From assembly GCF_002215215.1 (NCBI RefSeq), contig NZ_CP018632.1, positions 3,406,501-3,470,500 on the forward strand: DNA of 64,000 bases, read 5' to 3'. The stretch's first letter is position 1; every line of letters begins with the position of its first letter. Both the position numbers and the translations under genes were made by a program. Under the pieces are notes generated by a model, which was not told the DNA's origin, did not search any database, and saw nothing but the letters and a program-made list of their open reading frames with translations. This DNA comes from Granulosicoccus antarcticus IMCC3135. GTDB lineage: Bacteria; Pseudomonadota; Gammaproteobacteria; Granulosicoccales; Granulosicoccaceae. Positions 33,212 through 41,865 of this stretch are shown piece after piece.

Positions 33212-34768
33212 ATGAGCCCTTCATCTTCGGATCGACGTCAGTTTCTGATTGGTAGTACCGCATTGGGCCTGAGTGCCCTGGGTCTGTCTTCCATGCCAGC
33301 CTGGTCAGCCACAGCAGGTGGAAGTTTGCGTGTAGGCATGAACATTACGCCCAACAAGCTGAACCCCATGCTGACGCGGCTCAACTCTGAATACATGTTG
33401 TCAGAAATGCTGTATTCGGGATTGACAACACTGGGTACTGACATGTCACCGCAACCCGATCTTGCGACTGAGTGGAGTTCCAATGAGGATGCAACACAAT
33501 GGCGCTTCACTCTTCGTGAGAACGCGGTGTTCTCTAATGGACAGGCGTTGACGTCGGCCGATGTCGTGGCTTCCTTGAACAAGCTGCTTGACCCGGAAAC
33601 ATCCGCACCCGGACGCCGCAATCTGGGCCCCATTGCCAGTGTGGTAGCCGACGGGGACTTTACAGTCGTTATCACGACCGAAACACCGTTCAGTGATTTG
33701 CCGGTGGGTTTGACTTATCCAACAGCAAAGATACTGCCGGCCAGTCTGATAGAGAGCGATTTCGCCGGATTTGATCAGGTGCCTGTGGGCACCGGGCCTT
33801 TCAGGCTGGTTGAGTTCAAACCCGATCAGGTTGCTGTAGTGGAAAAGAACCCGGATTACTTCATCGCCGGTGAACCTCTGCTCGATTCTGTTGAAATCCG
33901 CACCTTTCCTGATGCCTCCAGTGCCGCTGCCGCAATGCTGGCAGGCGAGATCGATCTGCTCAACGAAATACAACCCACTGATTTCAAACGAGTGGCTGAT
34001 TCCGCTGGTATTGAAGGTCTGGTCACCCCGTCAGGTCGTTTTCTTGACATCGTCATGGACACCTCCAAACCGCCGTTCAATGATGTACGAGTACGTGAAG
34101 CCTTGTCATTGTCGCTGGATCGTGAGGCAATCGTTGAGCTTGTCGCTGAAGGCTATGGGACTGCCGGCAACGATACTCCGGTCAATAGTGCCTATCGCTA
34201 TCATGACGAGGCGCCGCTCAAGGCGTTTGACCCCGAGAGAGCCAAAGCCTTGCTGGCTGAGGCCGGCTACCCGGATGGGATCGAACTGGAGCTGGTTGCC
34301 TCGGTCAAACCCGGCTATCGTTCTTCTCTGGCGGTAGTGGTTCGTGAAATGGCTCGTGCCAGTGGTTTCGATATTTCCGTCAAGACCATGGATCATCCCT
34401 CCTATCTTGATCAGGTCTGGAAAAAGGGCCATTTTTATGTTGGCTTCTACAACATGCAGCCCACTGAAGGTACGATCTTCAACCTGCTATTCACCTCGGA
34501 TGCTTCGTGGAACGAGACACGCTGGAACAATGAAGAGTTCGATGCTCTGATCGATGAGGCCGATCGAACCACGGATACTGACAAGCGTTCTGAGCTGTAT
34601 GCAGAGGCTCAACGTCTGATGCGCAAGGATGTCCCCGCAATCGTGCCATGCTTCTTTGATGTTCTGGGGGCCAGGGCCGAGTACGTGGAAGGCTATGTAC
34701 AGCATCCTCGCGGTGCCAACTACGGCTTTCACAAAGTATCCCTGTCAGACTCGGCGCCCAAGCGCTAG
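33212..34768 (+). CDS. Peptide ABC transporter substrate-binding protein with Tat-like signal
   Basis: 518 residues, family 5 solute-binding protein. The N-terminus SSSDRRQFLIGSTALGLSA has a twin-arginine motif (RRQFL), so export through Tat is likely; cleavage near AWSATAGG. Body motifs: VGMNITPNKLNPMLTRLNSE, ENAVFSNGQALTSADVVASL, FNDVRVREALSLSLDREAIV. AAGGAT precedes the start. It belongs to the operon M20-SBP-permease-permease-ATPase-M20-like and would bind the peptide or N-acyl compound delivered to the permeases. Confidence 0.92.
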   Translation: MSPSSSDRRQFLIGSTALGLSALGLSSMPAWSATAGGSLRVGMNITPNKLNPMLTRLNSEYMLSEMLYSGLTTLGTDMSPQPDLATEWSSNEDATQWRFTLRENAVFSNGQALTSADVVASLNKLLDPETSAPGRRNLGPIASVVADGDFTVVITTETPFSDLPVGLTYPTAKILPASLIESDFAGFDQVPVGTGPFRLVEFKPDQVAVVEKNPDYFIAGEPLLDSVEIRTFPDASSAAAAMLAGEIDLLNEIQPTDFKRVADSAGIEGLVTPSGRFLDIVMDTSKPPFNDVRVREALSLSLDREAIVELVAEGYGTAGNDTPVNSAYRYHDEAPLKAFDPERAKALLAEAGYPDGIELELVASVKPGYRSSLAVVVREMARASGFDISVKTMDHPSYLDQVWKKGHFYVGFYNMQPTEGTIFNLLFTSDASWNETRWNNEEFDALIDEADRTTDTDKRSELYAEAQRLMRKDVPAIVPCFFDVLGARAEYVEGYVQHPRGANYGFHKVSLSDSAPKR

Positions 34769-34781
34769 TTGATCTGATTCC

Positions 34782-35732
34782 ATGTCAATCGGATTCCTTC
34801 TCAAACGTCTGTCATCACTGGTGGTGACAGCCATCATTGTCTCGATTATCGTGTTCAGCGTCACACAGCTGCTGCCCGCAAATGCGGCGACGATGATACT
34901 GGGCGAATATGCAACGCCAGAGTCTCTGGCCGCGTTGAACGCAAAGCTGGGCCTGGACGATCCTGCCTGGGCCCAGTATTGGAACTGGTTTTCAGGGATT
35001 CTACACGGTGATTTCGGGATCTCCTTGCGCACCGGGCAACCCGTCGGGCCTGTCATTCTTTCAGCATTTGGCAACTCAGCCATTCTGGCGGTGTGTGCGC
35101 TCTTTCTGGTTTCCCTGATCTCCATTCCTCTGGGTGTTCTGGCTGCGGCACGTCGTGGCAAGCCGGTTGATCTGGGGGTCTCGCTGATCAGCTATCTAGG
35201 GGTCTCACTGCCTGAGTTTGTATTGGCAACCTTGTTGCTGGCATGGCTGGCCAGTCCCGCTATTGCATTGTTTCCGGCATCTGGCTATGTACCCTTTGCC
35301 GAAAACCCGCTCAAAGCGTTGCATCACATTGCACTGCCGGTGCTGACTCTGACCATTGTTCTGACCGCACACGTGAGTCGGATGGTCCGATCCGAGATGG
35401 TTGATACGCTGGAGAGTGATTTCGTCAGAGCCGCCAGATTGCGTGGTTTGTCTGCAAAGCGTGTGTTGTTCCGACACGCTCTGCCCAATTCCATGTTGCC
35501 AGCCATCACGGTCATCGCGCTGGATATCGGCTATCTGATTGGTGGTGTCATTGTCGTGGAGGAGGTGTTCTCCTTTCCGGGTGTCGGTCGGCAACTGATT
35601 CTAGCTATTCAGAATCGTGATCTGCCCATGCTTCAGGCGGGAGCCTTGCTGATGGCCGTTACCTATGCGGCAGCCAATCTGCTGGCAGATCTGGCTTATG
35701 CGCTACTGGACAAACGGATACAATTCGAATGA
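34782..35732 (+). CDS. Peptide ABC transporter permease (DppB-like)
   Basis: 316 residues, about six transmembrane helices, with MSIGFLLKRLSSLVVTAIIV at the N-terminus, LDDPAWAQYWNWFSGILHGD, and EAA loop RAARLRGLSAKRVLFRHALP. It ends with LADLAYALLDKRIQFE. Overlaps the next permease gene by 4 bases (ATGA). Confidence 0.93.
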   Translation: MSIGFLLKRLSSLVVTAIIVSIIVFSVTQLLPANAATMILGEYATPESLAALNAKLGLDDPAWAQYWNWFSGILHGDFGISLRTGQPVGPVILSAFGNSAILAVCALFLVSLISIPLGVLAAARRGKPVDLGVSLISYLGVSLPEFVLATLLLAWLASPAIALFPASGYVPFAENPLKALHHIALPVLTLTIVLTAHVSRMVRSEMVDTLESDFVRAARLRGLSAKRVLFRHALPNSMLPAITVIALDIGYLIGGVIVVEEVFSFPGVGRQLILAIQNRDLPMLQAGALLMAVTYAAANLLADLAYALLDKRIQFE

Positions 35733-36568
35733 GTGGTTTTTTGCGTACATTGTCGGCCCTGGTTCGAAGTCCACAGGGTGCGGTTGGATTGGTCTTGTGT
35801 CTGATATTACTCATACTGACGCTTGTCGGGCCAGAGTTGGCGCCGCTTGATCCGGAGAAATTTCACTTCACTGCGCGCTTTGCAGCGCCTTCGGCCGAGT
35901 TTCCACTGGGAACAGACTGGTACGGTCGCGACCTGCTGAGTCGTATTCTGGCAGGTTCGCGTTCCACCATCTTGCTGGCTCTGGTAGCAACCGTCATTGG
36001 TACGGTGGCAGGCTCCATCATCGGCATTGTCTCCGGCTATCTGGGCGGACGGGCAGATGAAATAATCATGCGTTTGAACGATGCCATCATGGCGATTCCC
36101 AGTCTGCTGTTTGCACTGTTGATTCTCTCTGTGCTGGGATCCTCATCGCTTAATGCGGTTATTGCCATCGGCATCGCCTTTACGCCAGGCATGGCACGTA
36201 TTGCCCGATCAGTTACCTTGCAAGTGCGTGAGCTTGATTACATCTCGGCGGCCAAGGCACGAGGCGAGGGTGTTGCCTGGATACTCATGGCAGAGCTTTT
36301 GCCCAATGTGGTGTCGCCCATCATCGTTGAGGCGACTATCCGGGTTGCCTTTGCAGTCATGACGCTGGCCACGTTGTCCTTTCTGGGTCTGGGCGCACAG
36401 CCACCATCACCTGAGTGGGGGTTGATGATTGCAGAGGGGCGTGATCATATGTTTCGCAGTCCCTGGCCTATTCTGGTCCCCGGTGTGGCGATTGGTCTGG
36501 TGGCCATTGCCTTCAATTTACTGGGCGATGGTTTGCGTGATGCCTTGAACCCGCAGGCAAGCTCATGA
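35729..36568 (+). CDS. Peptide ABC transporter permease (DppC-like)
   Basis: 279 residues. FPLGTDWYGRDLLSRILAGS and the EAA loop SAAKARGEGVAWILMAELLP are DppC features; the C-terminus GDGLRDALNPQASS is typical. It pairs with the preceding DppB-like permease. Overlaps neighbours by 4 bases on both sides, so the operon is tightly coupled. Confidence 0.93.
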   Translation: MSGFLRTLSALVRSPQGAVGLVLCLILLILTLVGPELAPLDPEKFHFTARFAAPSAEFPLGTDWYGRDLLSRILAGSRSTILLALVATVIGTVAGSIIGIVSGYLGGRADEIIMRLNDAIMAIPSLLFALLILSVLGSSSLNAVIAIGIAFTPGMARIARSVTLQVRELDYISAAKARGEGVAWILMAELLPNVVSPIIVEATIRVAFAVMTLATLSFLGLGAQPPSPEWGLMIAEGRDHMFRSPWPILVPGVAIGLVAIAFNLLGDGLRDALNPQASS

Positions 36569-38631
36569 ACGATCTCACACCGATCCTTCGCATAGAGAAC
36601 TACTCTTTGTCTTATGCCACACGCGCCGGTACGGTGCGAATTCTCGATGGCATTGAGCTTGAGATCAAACGCGGGGAGGTACTGGGGCTGGTTGGCGAGA
36701 GTGGTTCTGCCAAATCGTCACTGGCTAACGCCATCATGCGGGATCTGCCGGGTAAGGTTGCGAGTGAATCGGGTCGGATGCTGTTCTGCGCAGAGGACAT
36801 TCTGGGTGTTGATGAGAACGCCATGCAGGCCATTCGTGGTAATCGAATCGCCATGGTCATGCAGAATGCCAGTACGGCACTCAACCCGACGCTGAGTCTG
36901 GGTGATCATGTTATCGAGATGCTCAAACAACATGGCAAGGGCTTGGAAGGTGATGTAAAACAGCTCGCCGTGGAAGCGCTGGATTTAGTGGGTCTGCCGG
37001 ATCCTGTCGCCATGATGAAACGCTACGCACATGAGGTATCCGGCGGCGAGAAGCAACGGGTTGTGCTCGCCATGGCATTGGCCTGTGAGCCTGAATTGAT
37101 CCTGTTTGATGAGCCGACCTCGGCACTGGATGCTACGACTGCTGCCACGCTGCTGGATCTGTTTGCATTGCTACAACAACGTACCGGTGTCTCCGCTTTG
37201 TTCATCAGTCATGATCTGGGTGTGGTGTCATCTGTTGCTGATCGGGTCGCGGTTATCTACGGTGGGCGTGTCGTTGAAGAGGCACAAACATCACAACTGT
37301 TCAGCAATCCTCAGCATCCCTACACGCGCGCTTTGCTGGCAAGTCTTCCCAGACCTTCTGATACTCGGACCGGTCGTCAACTGGCGACGCGGCGTAGCCG
37401 TCCGGCACCTCGTCTGGGGCCGGCACCGTCCTGTATCTATTCGCAATCCTGTGCCTATCATGAGCCAGATCGTTGTGACTCAGGAATTGTTGGTTTGCAG
37501 GCGGACAAGGGGCATGCGGTGGCGTGTGTCAAAGTCGTTGCAGAATTTGCAGGAACAGAACAACCCTTGCAGCAACGTGCAACCTTGATCAGATCGCAGA
37601 GTCGGCCGCAGACGATGATGGCACTGTCTGGTGTCTCTGTCTCTTATGGCCGAACGAGTTGGCTGGATTCTTTACGAGGGAAAACCAGGAAAGTACACGC
37701 TGTCATTGATGTCAATCTGACACTGATCAAAGGCGAGACGCTGGCACTGGTGGGCGAGAGTGGTTGTGGGAAATCGACGTTGGCCAAAACGCTTGCCGGC
37801 TTGGTCGGATTTGAGGGGGAGTTGAGTCTCTCTGGTACTCCTGTCAGGCGAATTGACGAAAAATACCGGTCCCGTGTGCAGATCATCTTTCAGAACCCCG
37901 ATAGCTCACTTAATCCCCGGCATTCGATCAATACCATCCTCAGCCGACCATTGGCGCTATATCGCACCAGTCTTGCAGCGGCTGAACGATTGACTGAGGT
38001 CAAGGCTTTACTGCAACGTGTGCAATTACCTGAACACTATGCCAGTCGTTATCCGCATCAGCTATCAGGCGGTGAGAAGCAACGAGTTGCTATTGCAAGG
38101 GCTCTGGCGGCAAATCCCGAAGTCATTATCTGCGACGAAGTTACCTCGGGGCTGGATGCCAGCGTTCAGGCATCAATCGCATTGTTGCTGAAGAGCATCC
38201 AGCGCGAAAGCGGAACATCAATCATTTTCATTACTCATGATCTGGGCATTTTGCGGCACCTGGCGCATCGGGTAGCTGTCATGTATCTGGGGGAAGTCGT
38301 TGAACTGATGGACATCAACGACATGGACTTGCCGCCCTATCATCCCTATACCGAAGCATTATTGTCTTCCTTGCCGTCGATAGATCCGCTGACCAGCACT
38401 CGGCGAATTCGTCTGCACGGGGCATTACCCAAACGTACCGAGCGCGTGACGGGATGTGCGTTCCAGAGCCGCTGTCCTCATCATCTGGGTGAGCAATGCG
38501 TGACTGAGCAACCACCCAGACAGCTCACCGCTGATGGTCATGAGATCAAATGCCATATCGATATCAACGATTTATCCTCGCATGCGCCCCTCTGGCATGA
38601 ACTTGTAATACAACCGGAAACCACATCATGA
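36565..38631 (+). CDS. Fused dual ABC ATPase for peptide import (DppD-DppF type)
   Basis: 688 residues with two nucleotide-binding domains. Domain 1 has a Walker A reading GESGSAKS, where the Gly before Lys is Ala, but normal signature VSGGEKQRV and Walker B LILFDEPTSALD. Domain 2 has normal Walker A GESGCGKS, signature LSGGEKQRV and Walker B VIICDEVTSGLD. Each domain is followed by a Cys-rich Oligo_HPY segment: CIYSQSCAYHEPDRC plus a later Cys, and CAFQSRCPHHLGEQC plus a later Cys, patterns that in some DppD proteins bind a 4Fe-4S cluster. It energises the preceding permeases. The stop overlaps the start of the M20-like gene by 4 bases. Confidence 0.9.
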   Translation: MNDLTPILRIENYSLSYATRAGTVRILDGIELEIKRGEVLGLVGESGSAKSSLANAIMRDLPGKVASESGRMLFCAEDILGVDENAMQAIRGNRIAMVMQNASTALNPTLSLGDHVIEMLKQHGKGLEGDVKQLAVEALDLVGLPDPVAMMKRYAHEVSGGEKQRVVLAMALACEPELILFDEPTSALDATTAATLLDLFALLQQRTGVSALFISHDLGVVSSVADRVAVIYGGRVVEEAQTSQLFSNPQHPYTRALLASLPRPSDTRTGRQLATRRSRPAPRLGPAPSCIYSQSCAYHEPDRCDSGIVGLQADKGHAVACVKVVAEFAGTEQPLQQRATLIRSQSRPQTMMALSGVSVSYGRTSWLDSLRGKTRKVHAVIDVNLTLIKGETLALVGESGCGKSTLAKTLAGLVGFEGELSLSGTPVRRIDEKYRSRVQIIFQNPDSSLNPRHSINTILSRPLALYRTSLAAAERLTEVKALLQRVQLPEHYASRYPHQLSGGEKQRVAIARALAANPEVIICDEVTSGLDASVQASIALLLKSIQRESGTSIIFITHDLGILRHLAHRVAVMYLGEVVELMDINDMDLPPYHPYTEALLSSLPSIDPLTSTRRIRLHGALPKRTERVTGCAFQSRCPHHLGEQCVTEQPPRQLTADGHEIKCHIDINDLSSHAPLWHELVIQPETTS

Positions 38632-39845
38632 CCCCCCAGGAGTTGGTAGCACAGCTTGATGAACAAGCCTGTCTTGACAGGTTGGTCGACCTTGTCCAGC
38701 ACAAGAGTTATACAGAGACTGACGAAGAGCGTGCGCTGGCTGTGCATGTCAACGATATCTGTCTGTCTCTGGGTCTCGACAGTGCGCTGCAAAGCGTGGA
38801 AGGTACGCGCGTCAACACCATTGCCAGGCTCAAAGGTGAAGGCGGCGGTAGTAGTCTGTTGTTCAATGGCCATCTGGATACCAATCCAGCGACATCCGGA
38901 TGGAGCGTTGATCCATGGGGTGGGGTGGTGGATGAAGAATTCATCTACGGCATCGGTGTTTCGAACATGAAAGCTGGTGATGCAGCCTACCTGTGTGCAG
39001 TGGAAACCTTGTTGAAAGCCGGTGCGAAGCTCAAGGGCGATGTCATACTGTCATTTGTAGTGGGCGAATTGCAGGGCGGTATCGGTACGGTACGCATGAT
39101 CGAACAAGGTGTTCGTGCAGACTATTTCATCAACAGCGAGCCGACGGATCTGCAGGCATTGACGCTGCATGCAGGAGCCTTCTCCTATGAAATAAAACTG
39201 CAAGGCTCGACACGTCATGTCTCCAAAAGACATGAGGCCTGTGATGCACTGGCAGCTGCCGCCGCGCTGGTTCCACGTATTAACAACATGACATTTTCCG
39301 GCGTCACTGATCCCATGCATCGATTGGTTAATCGAGGCCATGTCGGTGTGGTTCGCGCGGGTCTGGGAGAGGAGTTTCATGAGTGGCGGCCACCTCAGGT
39401 GGCAGATCATGCCAAGCTGTTGGGAACATGCCGTTATGGGCCCAGTCAATCAGTAGAGACTGTACTGGCTGATCTGCGACAAATGCTGGATGCCTTGCAA
39501 CTCGAATTTCCCGGGTTGGTCAGCACAGTCGCTTCTCACGATATACGCAAGAACAAACCGCAAATGCCTCCCTTCCAGGTGCCCGTCGATGCACCTATCG
39601 TACAAGTCATGAATCGCGCCTACCAGCAATTGACAGGCAAGCCTCAGCCTACGGGGGCCATCATGCCGCCCGCATTCTTTGGAACCGATGCAGCGCATCT
39701 GGCCGCAGCTGGCATGCAGGGTGTTGTCTGTGGACCCGGTGGTGAGTTCAATACCATGCCCGATGAGCGTGTTCGCAAGAGCCAGTTCCTTGATTGCGTA
39801 AGGTTGTACATCCTGGCCATCTGCGATGTTTGCGAGCTGGTGTAA
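38628..39845 (+). CDS. M20-family peptidase homologue with degenerate metal site
   Basis: 405 residues, clearly M20 in fold: LLFNGHLDTNPATSGWSVDP (His82, Asp84), catalytic-Glu region VVGELQGGIGT (Glu147) and FINSEPTDL (Glu171). The bridging Asp of the GxxDMKG motif is Asn113 (GVSNMKAG), the second Glu of the DEE motif is Leu148, and the C-terminal metal His is replaced (GPGGEFNTMPDERV). So site-1 ligands remain and site-2 ligands are lost. It could bind one metal, hydrolyse by a changed mechanism, or act as a binding or regulatory protein. It is coupled to the ATPase gene by a 4-base overlap and closes the operon opened by an intact M20 enzyme. Confidence 0.8.
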   Translation: MTPQELVAQLDEQACLDRLVDLVQHKSYTETDEERALAVHVNDICLSLGLDSALQSVEGTRVNTIARLKGEGGGSSLLFNGHLDTNPATSGWSVDPWGGVVDEEFIYGIGVSNMKAGDAAYLCAVETLLKAGAKLKGDVILSFVVGELQGGIGTVRMIEQGVRADYFINSEPTDLQALTLHAGAFSYEIKLQGSTRHVSKRHEACDALAAAAALVPRINNMTFSGVTDPMHRLVNRGHVGVVRAGLGEEFHEWRPPQVADHAKLLGTCRYGPSQSVETVLADLRQMLDALQLEFPGLVSTVASHDIRKNKPQMPPFQVPVDAPIVQVMNRAYQQLTGKPQPTGAIMPPAFFGTDAAHLAAAGMQGVVCGPGGEFNTMPDERVRKSQFLDCVRLYILAICDVCELV

Positions 39846-39862
39846 CTGAGTTTCGAGAAAGA

Positions 39863-39889
39863 CCCGTGCCGATAGCAATACGGCACGGG
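39863..39889. terminator. Hairpin between convergent M20-like and lrp genes
   Basis: CCCGTGCCG (39863-39871) and CGGCACGGG (39881-39889) form a perfect 9-bp GC-rich stem with a 9-base loop. Probably bidirectional; T tracts are short. Confidence 0.75.
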
Positions 39890-39915
39890 ATCAAACTCTA
39901 TAGAACCGCAATCAT

Positions 39916-40359
39916 TCAGCTCGGACGAGCTGGACGGTTGCTTCGCATGGTGGAAAGATACAGGCTGGTTTCGCTATTGGTGATGCCTTCAATGACCCTG
40001 AGTCTTTTCAGAAACTGGTCCATATCGGGTAGCGTGTGTACGGCGAACTCGATGACGCAGTCCCATTGGCCGTTGGTCGTATGAATGGCCTGCACTTCGC
40101 TGAAGCCTGCCAGAGCTCTGACGATTTCATCATTGCCATGACCTGAAATCTCTATCAGTGTCACGCCACGAACGGCGTGCTCCTGAGCATCGCCTTCGAC
40201 GATAACCGTAAACCCCAGAATCTTTCCCGAGGCCAGCAGACCATCTATACGCGTGCGCACGGTGGTACGCGAGACTCGTAGCAACTTTGCCAGCTCGGAA
40301 ACAGTGGCGCGAGCATTCTGGCGTAGCGCGCTGATCAGCTGCATATCGGTTTTGTTCAT
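39916..40359 (-). CDS. Lrp/AsnC-family transcriptional regulator
   Basis: 147 residues. The N-terminal HTH (~1-55) reads LISALRQNARATVSELAKLL and SRTTVRTRIDGLLASG, followed by the RAM/AsnC effector domain with VRGVTLIEISGHGNDEIVRAL and IHTTNGQWDCVIEFAVHTLP. It is divergent from the CtlX-like hydrolase, so it probably senses an amino acid such as arginine or citrulline and controls that gene. An AT-rich palindrome lies just upstream of its start. Confidence 0.92.
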   Translation of the reverse strand: MNKTDMQLISALRQNARATVSELAKLLRVSRTTVRTRIDGLLASGKILGFTVIVEGDAQEHAVRGVTLIEISGHGNDEIVRALAGFSEVQAIHTTNGQWDCVIEFAVHTLPDMDQFLKRLRVIEGITNSETSLYLSTMRSNRPARPS

Positions 40360-40377
40360 AATGGAAGTTTAAACCGT

Positions 40378-40394
40378 CATTTTGAACAAAAATG
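40378..40394. promoter_or_regulatory. AT-rich palindrome upstream of lrp
   Basis: CATTTT (40378-40383) and AAAATG (40389-40394) with a 5-base spacer, 18 bases before the lrp start and within the lrp-ctlX intergenic region. A candidate Lrp-type binding site; AT-rich sequence makes chance occurrence possible. Confidence 0.35.
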
Positions 40395-40606
40395 TGAAAA
40401 TTAGACCAATTTTACCGATTGTAACTGCCATTACAGAAATCTAAGATTTCGCAATGATCAGCCAGGCTCATTCTGTCCACGATTGACGATGAGTGAGCCT
40501 GCATTTTTTGCACAACCTTGCAGATTTCAACCATGACCCATTCACGTAATCCGAATATCGATCCAGTACCTTTCATCCATGCTGGTTCGCCCGAACTGGT
40601 CGCACC

Positions 40607-41548
40607 ATGAACGCGATTAGAAAACCGAGGCGAAGCGTTCAGGCTCCCAGTTCCGTGGTCATGATTCGTCCGCACAGTTTTCGCTCGAACCCTGAAACCA
40701 GTGAGGATAATGCTTTTCAAAAACAGGGTGGTGAGGATACGGATGGTCGTATCGCCAAGGCTGCGTATAAAGAGGTCACCGCGGCAGCTGAGACCTTGAG
40801 TCAGCACGGTGTCACGACACATATATTCGAGGATGAAGGGCAGGCGACGCCTGATTCGGTATTCCCGAACAACTGGTTCTCGACACACCCTGGCGGGCAT
40901 GTTGCGCTCTATCCCATGGCCATGAAAAATCGCAGATTGGAACGGCGCAGCGATGTGCTGGAACTGCTCAAGCAACACTACCGCGTACAGGACATTATTG
41001 ACTATTCGGGGCTGGAAGCCGATGGCATGTTCCTGGAAGGCACGGGCGCCATGGTGCTCGATCATGTCGATCGTGTGGCCTATGCTGCAAGATCAAAACG
41101 CACAGACCCTGTCGCACTGGAACGGTTCTGTACCCACTTCAACTATGAGCCCATGGTGTTCGATGCGCTTGATGCGACAGGCGTTGCGATCTATCACACG
41201 AATGTGTTGATGTGTATCGCAACGGATTTTGCTCTGATCGGTCTGGACTCGATCAGTAATAGGGCAAGGCGTGATGAAATAGTAGACAGGCTGAGTCGCT
41301 CAGGTCGCGAAGTGATGACATTGACCCATGAACAGGTTGCCAACTTTGCCGGCAATGCGATAGAACTGCAGGGCGCTGATAATCGCATTCTGGCCCTGTC
41401 ATCAAGAGCTTCGGCAAGTCTGACAGACAAGCAGAAGGCGATCATTGAGCAGAGTTGTACGCTGGTGCCACTGGAGGTACCGACCATTGAGCTGGCAGGT
41501 GGTTCAGTACGCTGCATGTTGGCGGGAGTGCATCTGGTTAGTCGGTAA
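40607..41548 (+). CDS. ctlX: CtlX-like citrulline/arginine deiminase-superfamily hydrolase
   Basis: 313 residues of the guanidino-modifying (arginine deiminase/amidinotransferase) fold. Catalytic elements are visible: DSVFPNNWFSTH with the substrate-binding Asn, EADGMFLEGTGAMVLD (Asp and Glu of the catalytic set), IYHTNVLMC (His) and GGSVRCMLAGVHL (nucleophilic Cys near the C-terminus). CtlX proteins are implicated in citrulline utilisation. The divergent Lrp gene suggests amino-acid-responsive expression. The preceding operon imports and cleaves peptides or N-acyl amino acids, so arginine or citrulline derivatives are plausible substrates. The ribosome site is weak; Met19 is an alternative start. 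Confidence 0.82.
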   Translation: MNAIRKPRRSVQAPSSVVMIRPHSFRSNPETSEDNAFQKQGGEDTDGRIAKAAYKEVTAAAETLSQHGVTTHIFEDEGQATPDSVFPNNWFSTHPGGHVALYPMAMKNRRLERRSDVLELLKQHYRVQDIIDYSGLEADGMFLEGTGAMVLDHVDRVAYAARSKRTDPVALERFCTHFNYEPMVFDALDATGVAIYHTNVLMCIATDFALIGLDSISNRARRDEIVDRLSRSGREVMTLTHEQVANFAGNAIELQGADNRILALSSRASASLTDKQKAIIEQSCTLVPLEVPTIELAGGSVRCMLAGVHLVSR

Positions 41549-41865
41549 CCGGCCTGGTTCTGCAAAAATAAAGGCAAGGGATTGCCTGATCAGGCGATGC
41601 GAAATTCTGGATCAGGCCTGGTTAGAGGATTCGATTTGTTTTTTGATTTTCTTGTTTAATATGCCGTATTGCAAGTATGAGAAAAACACGAACAGAAACA
41701 GGAGTGAGATAAGATCTCCGCATAAAAATAAGTGTCGGGATGAATGGTTTTCTGAGGAAGGGCATTTGTCCGGGAACTCTGAGTATCACCTTGATTTTCC
41801 GATCGACTCACTAAGGTTGCGCGTTAGCGCAGAGCTGTAACAATGGGCAATGCTATAATAAAGTC
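41549..41865. other. Intergenic region between ctlX and the YafY-type regulator
   Basis: 317 bases, no supported gene. It holds an AGGCAA/TTGCCT inverted repeat at about 41571-41588 running into GCCTGATCAGGC (a perfect 12-base palindrome, about 41584-41595), a possible terminator of ctlX, then an AT-rich stretch that probably contains the promoter of the next gene. Confidence 0.5.

Noticed and set aside
40412-41065. 217-codon minus frame overlapping ctlX
   Set aside because: Antisense to catalytic regions of the CtlX-like hydrolase and not recognisable as a family.
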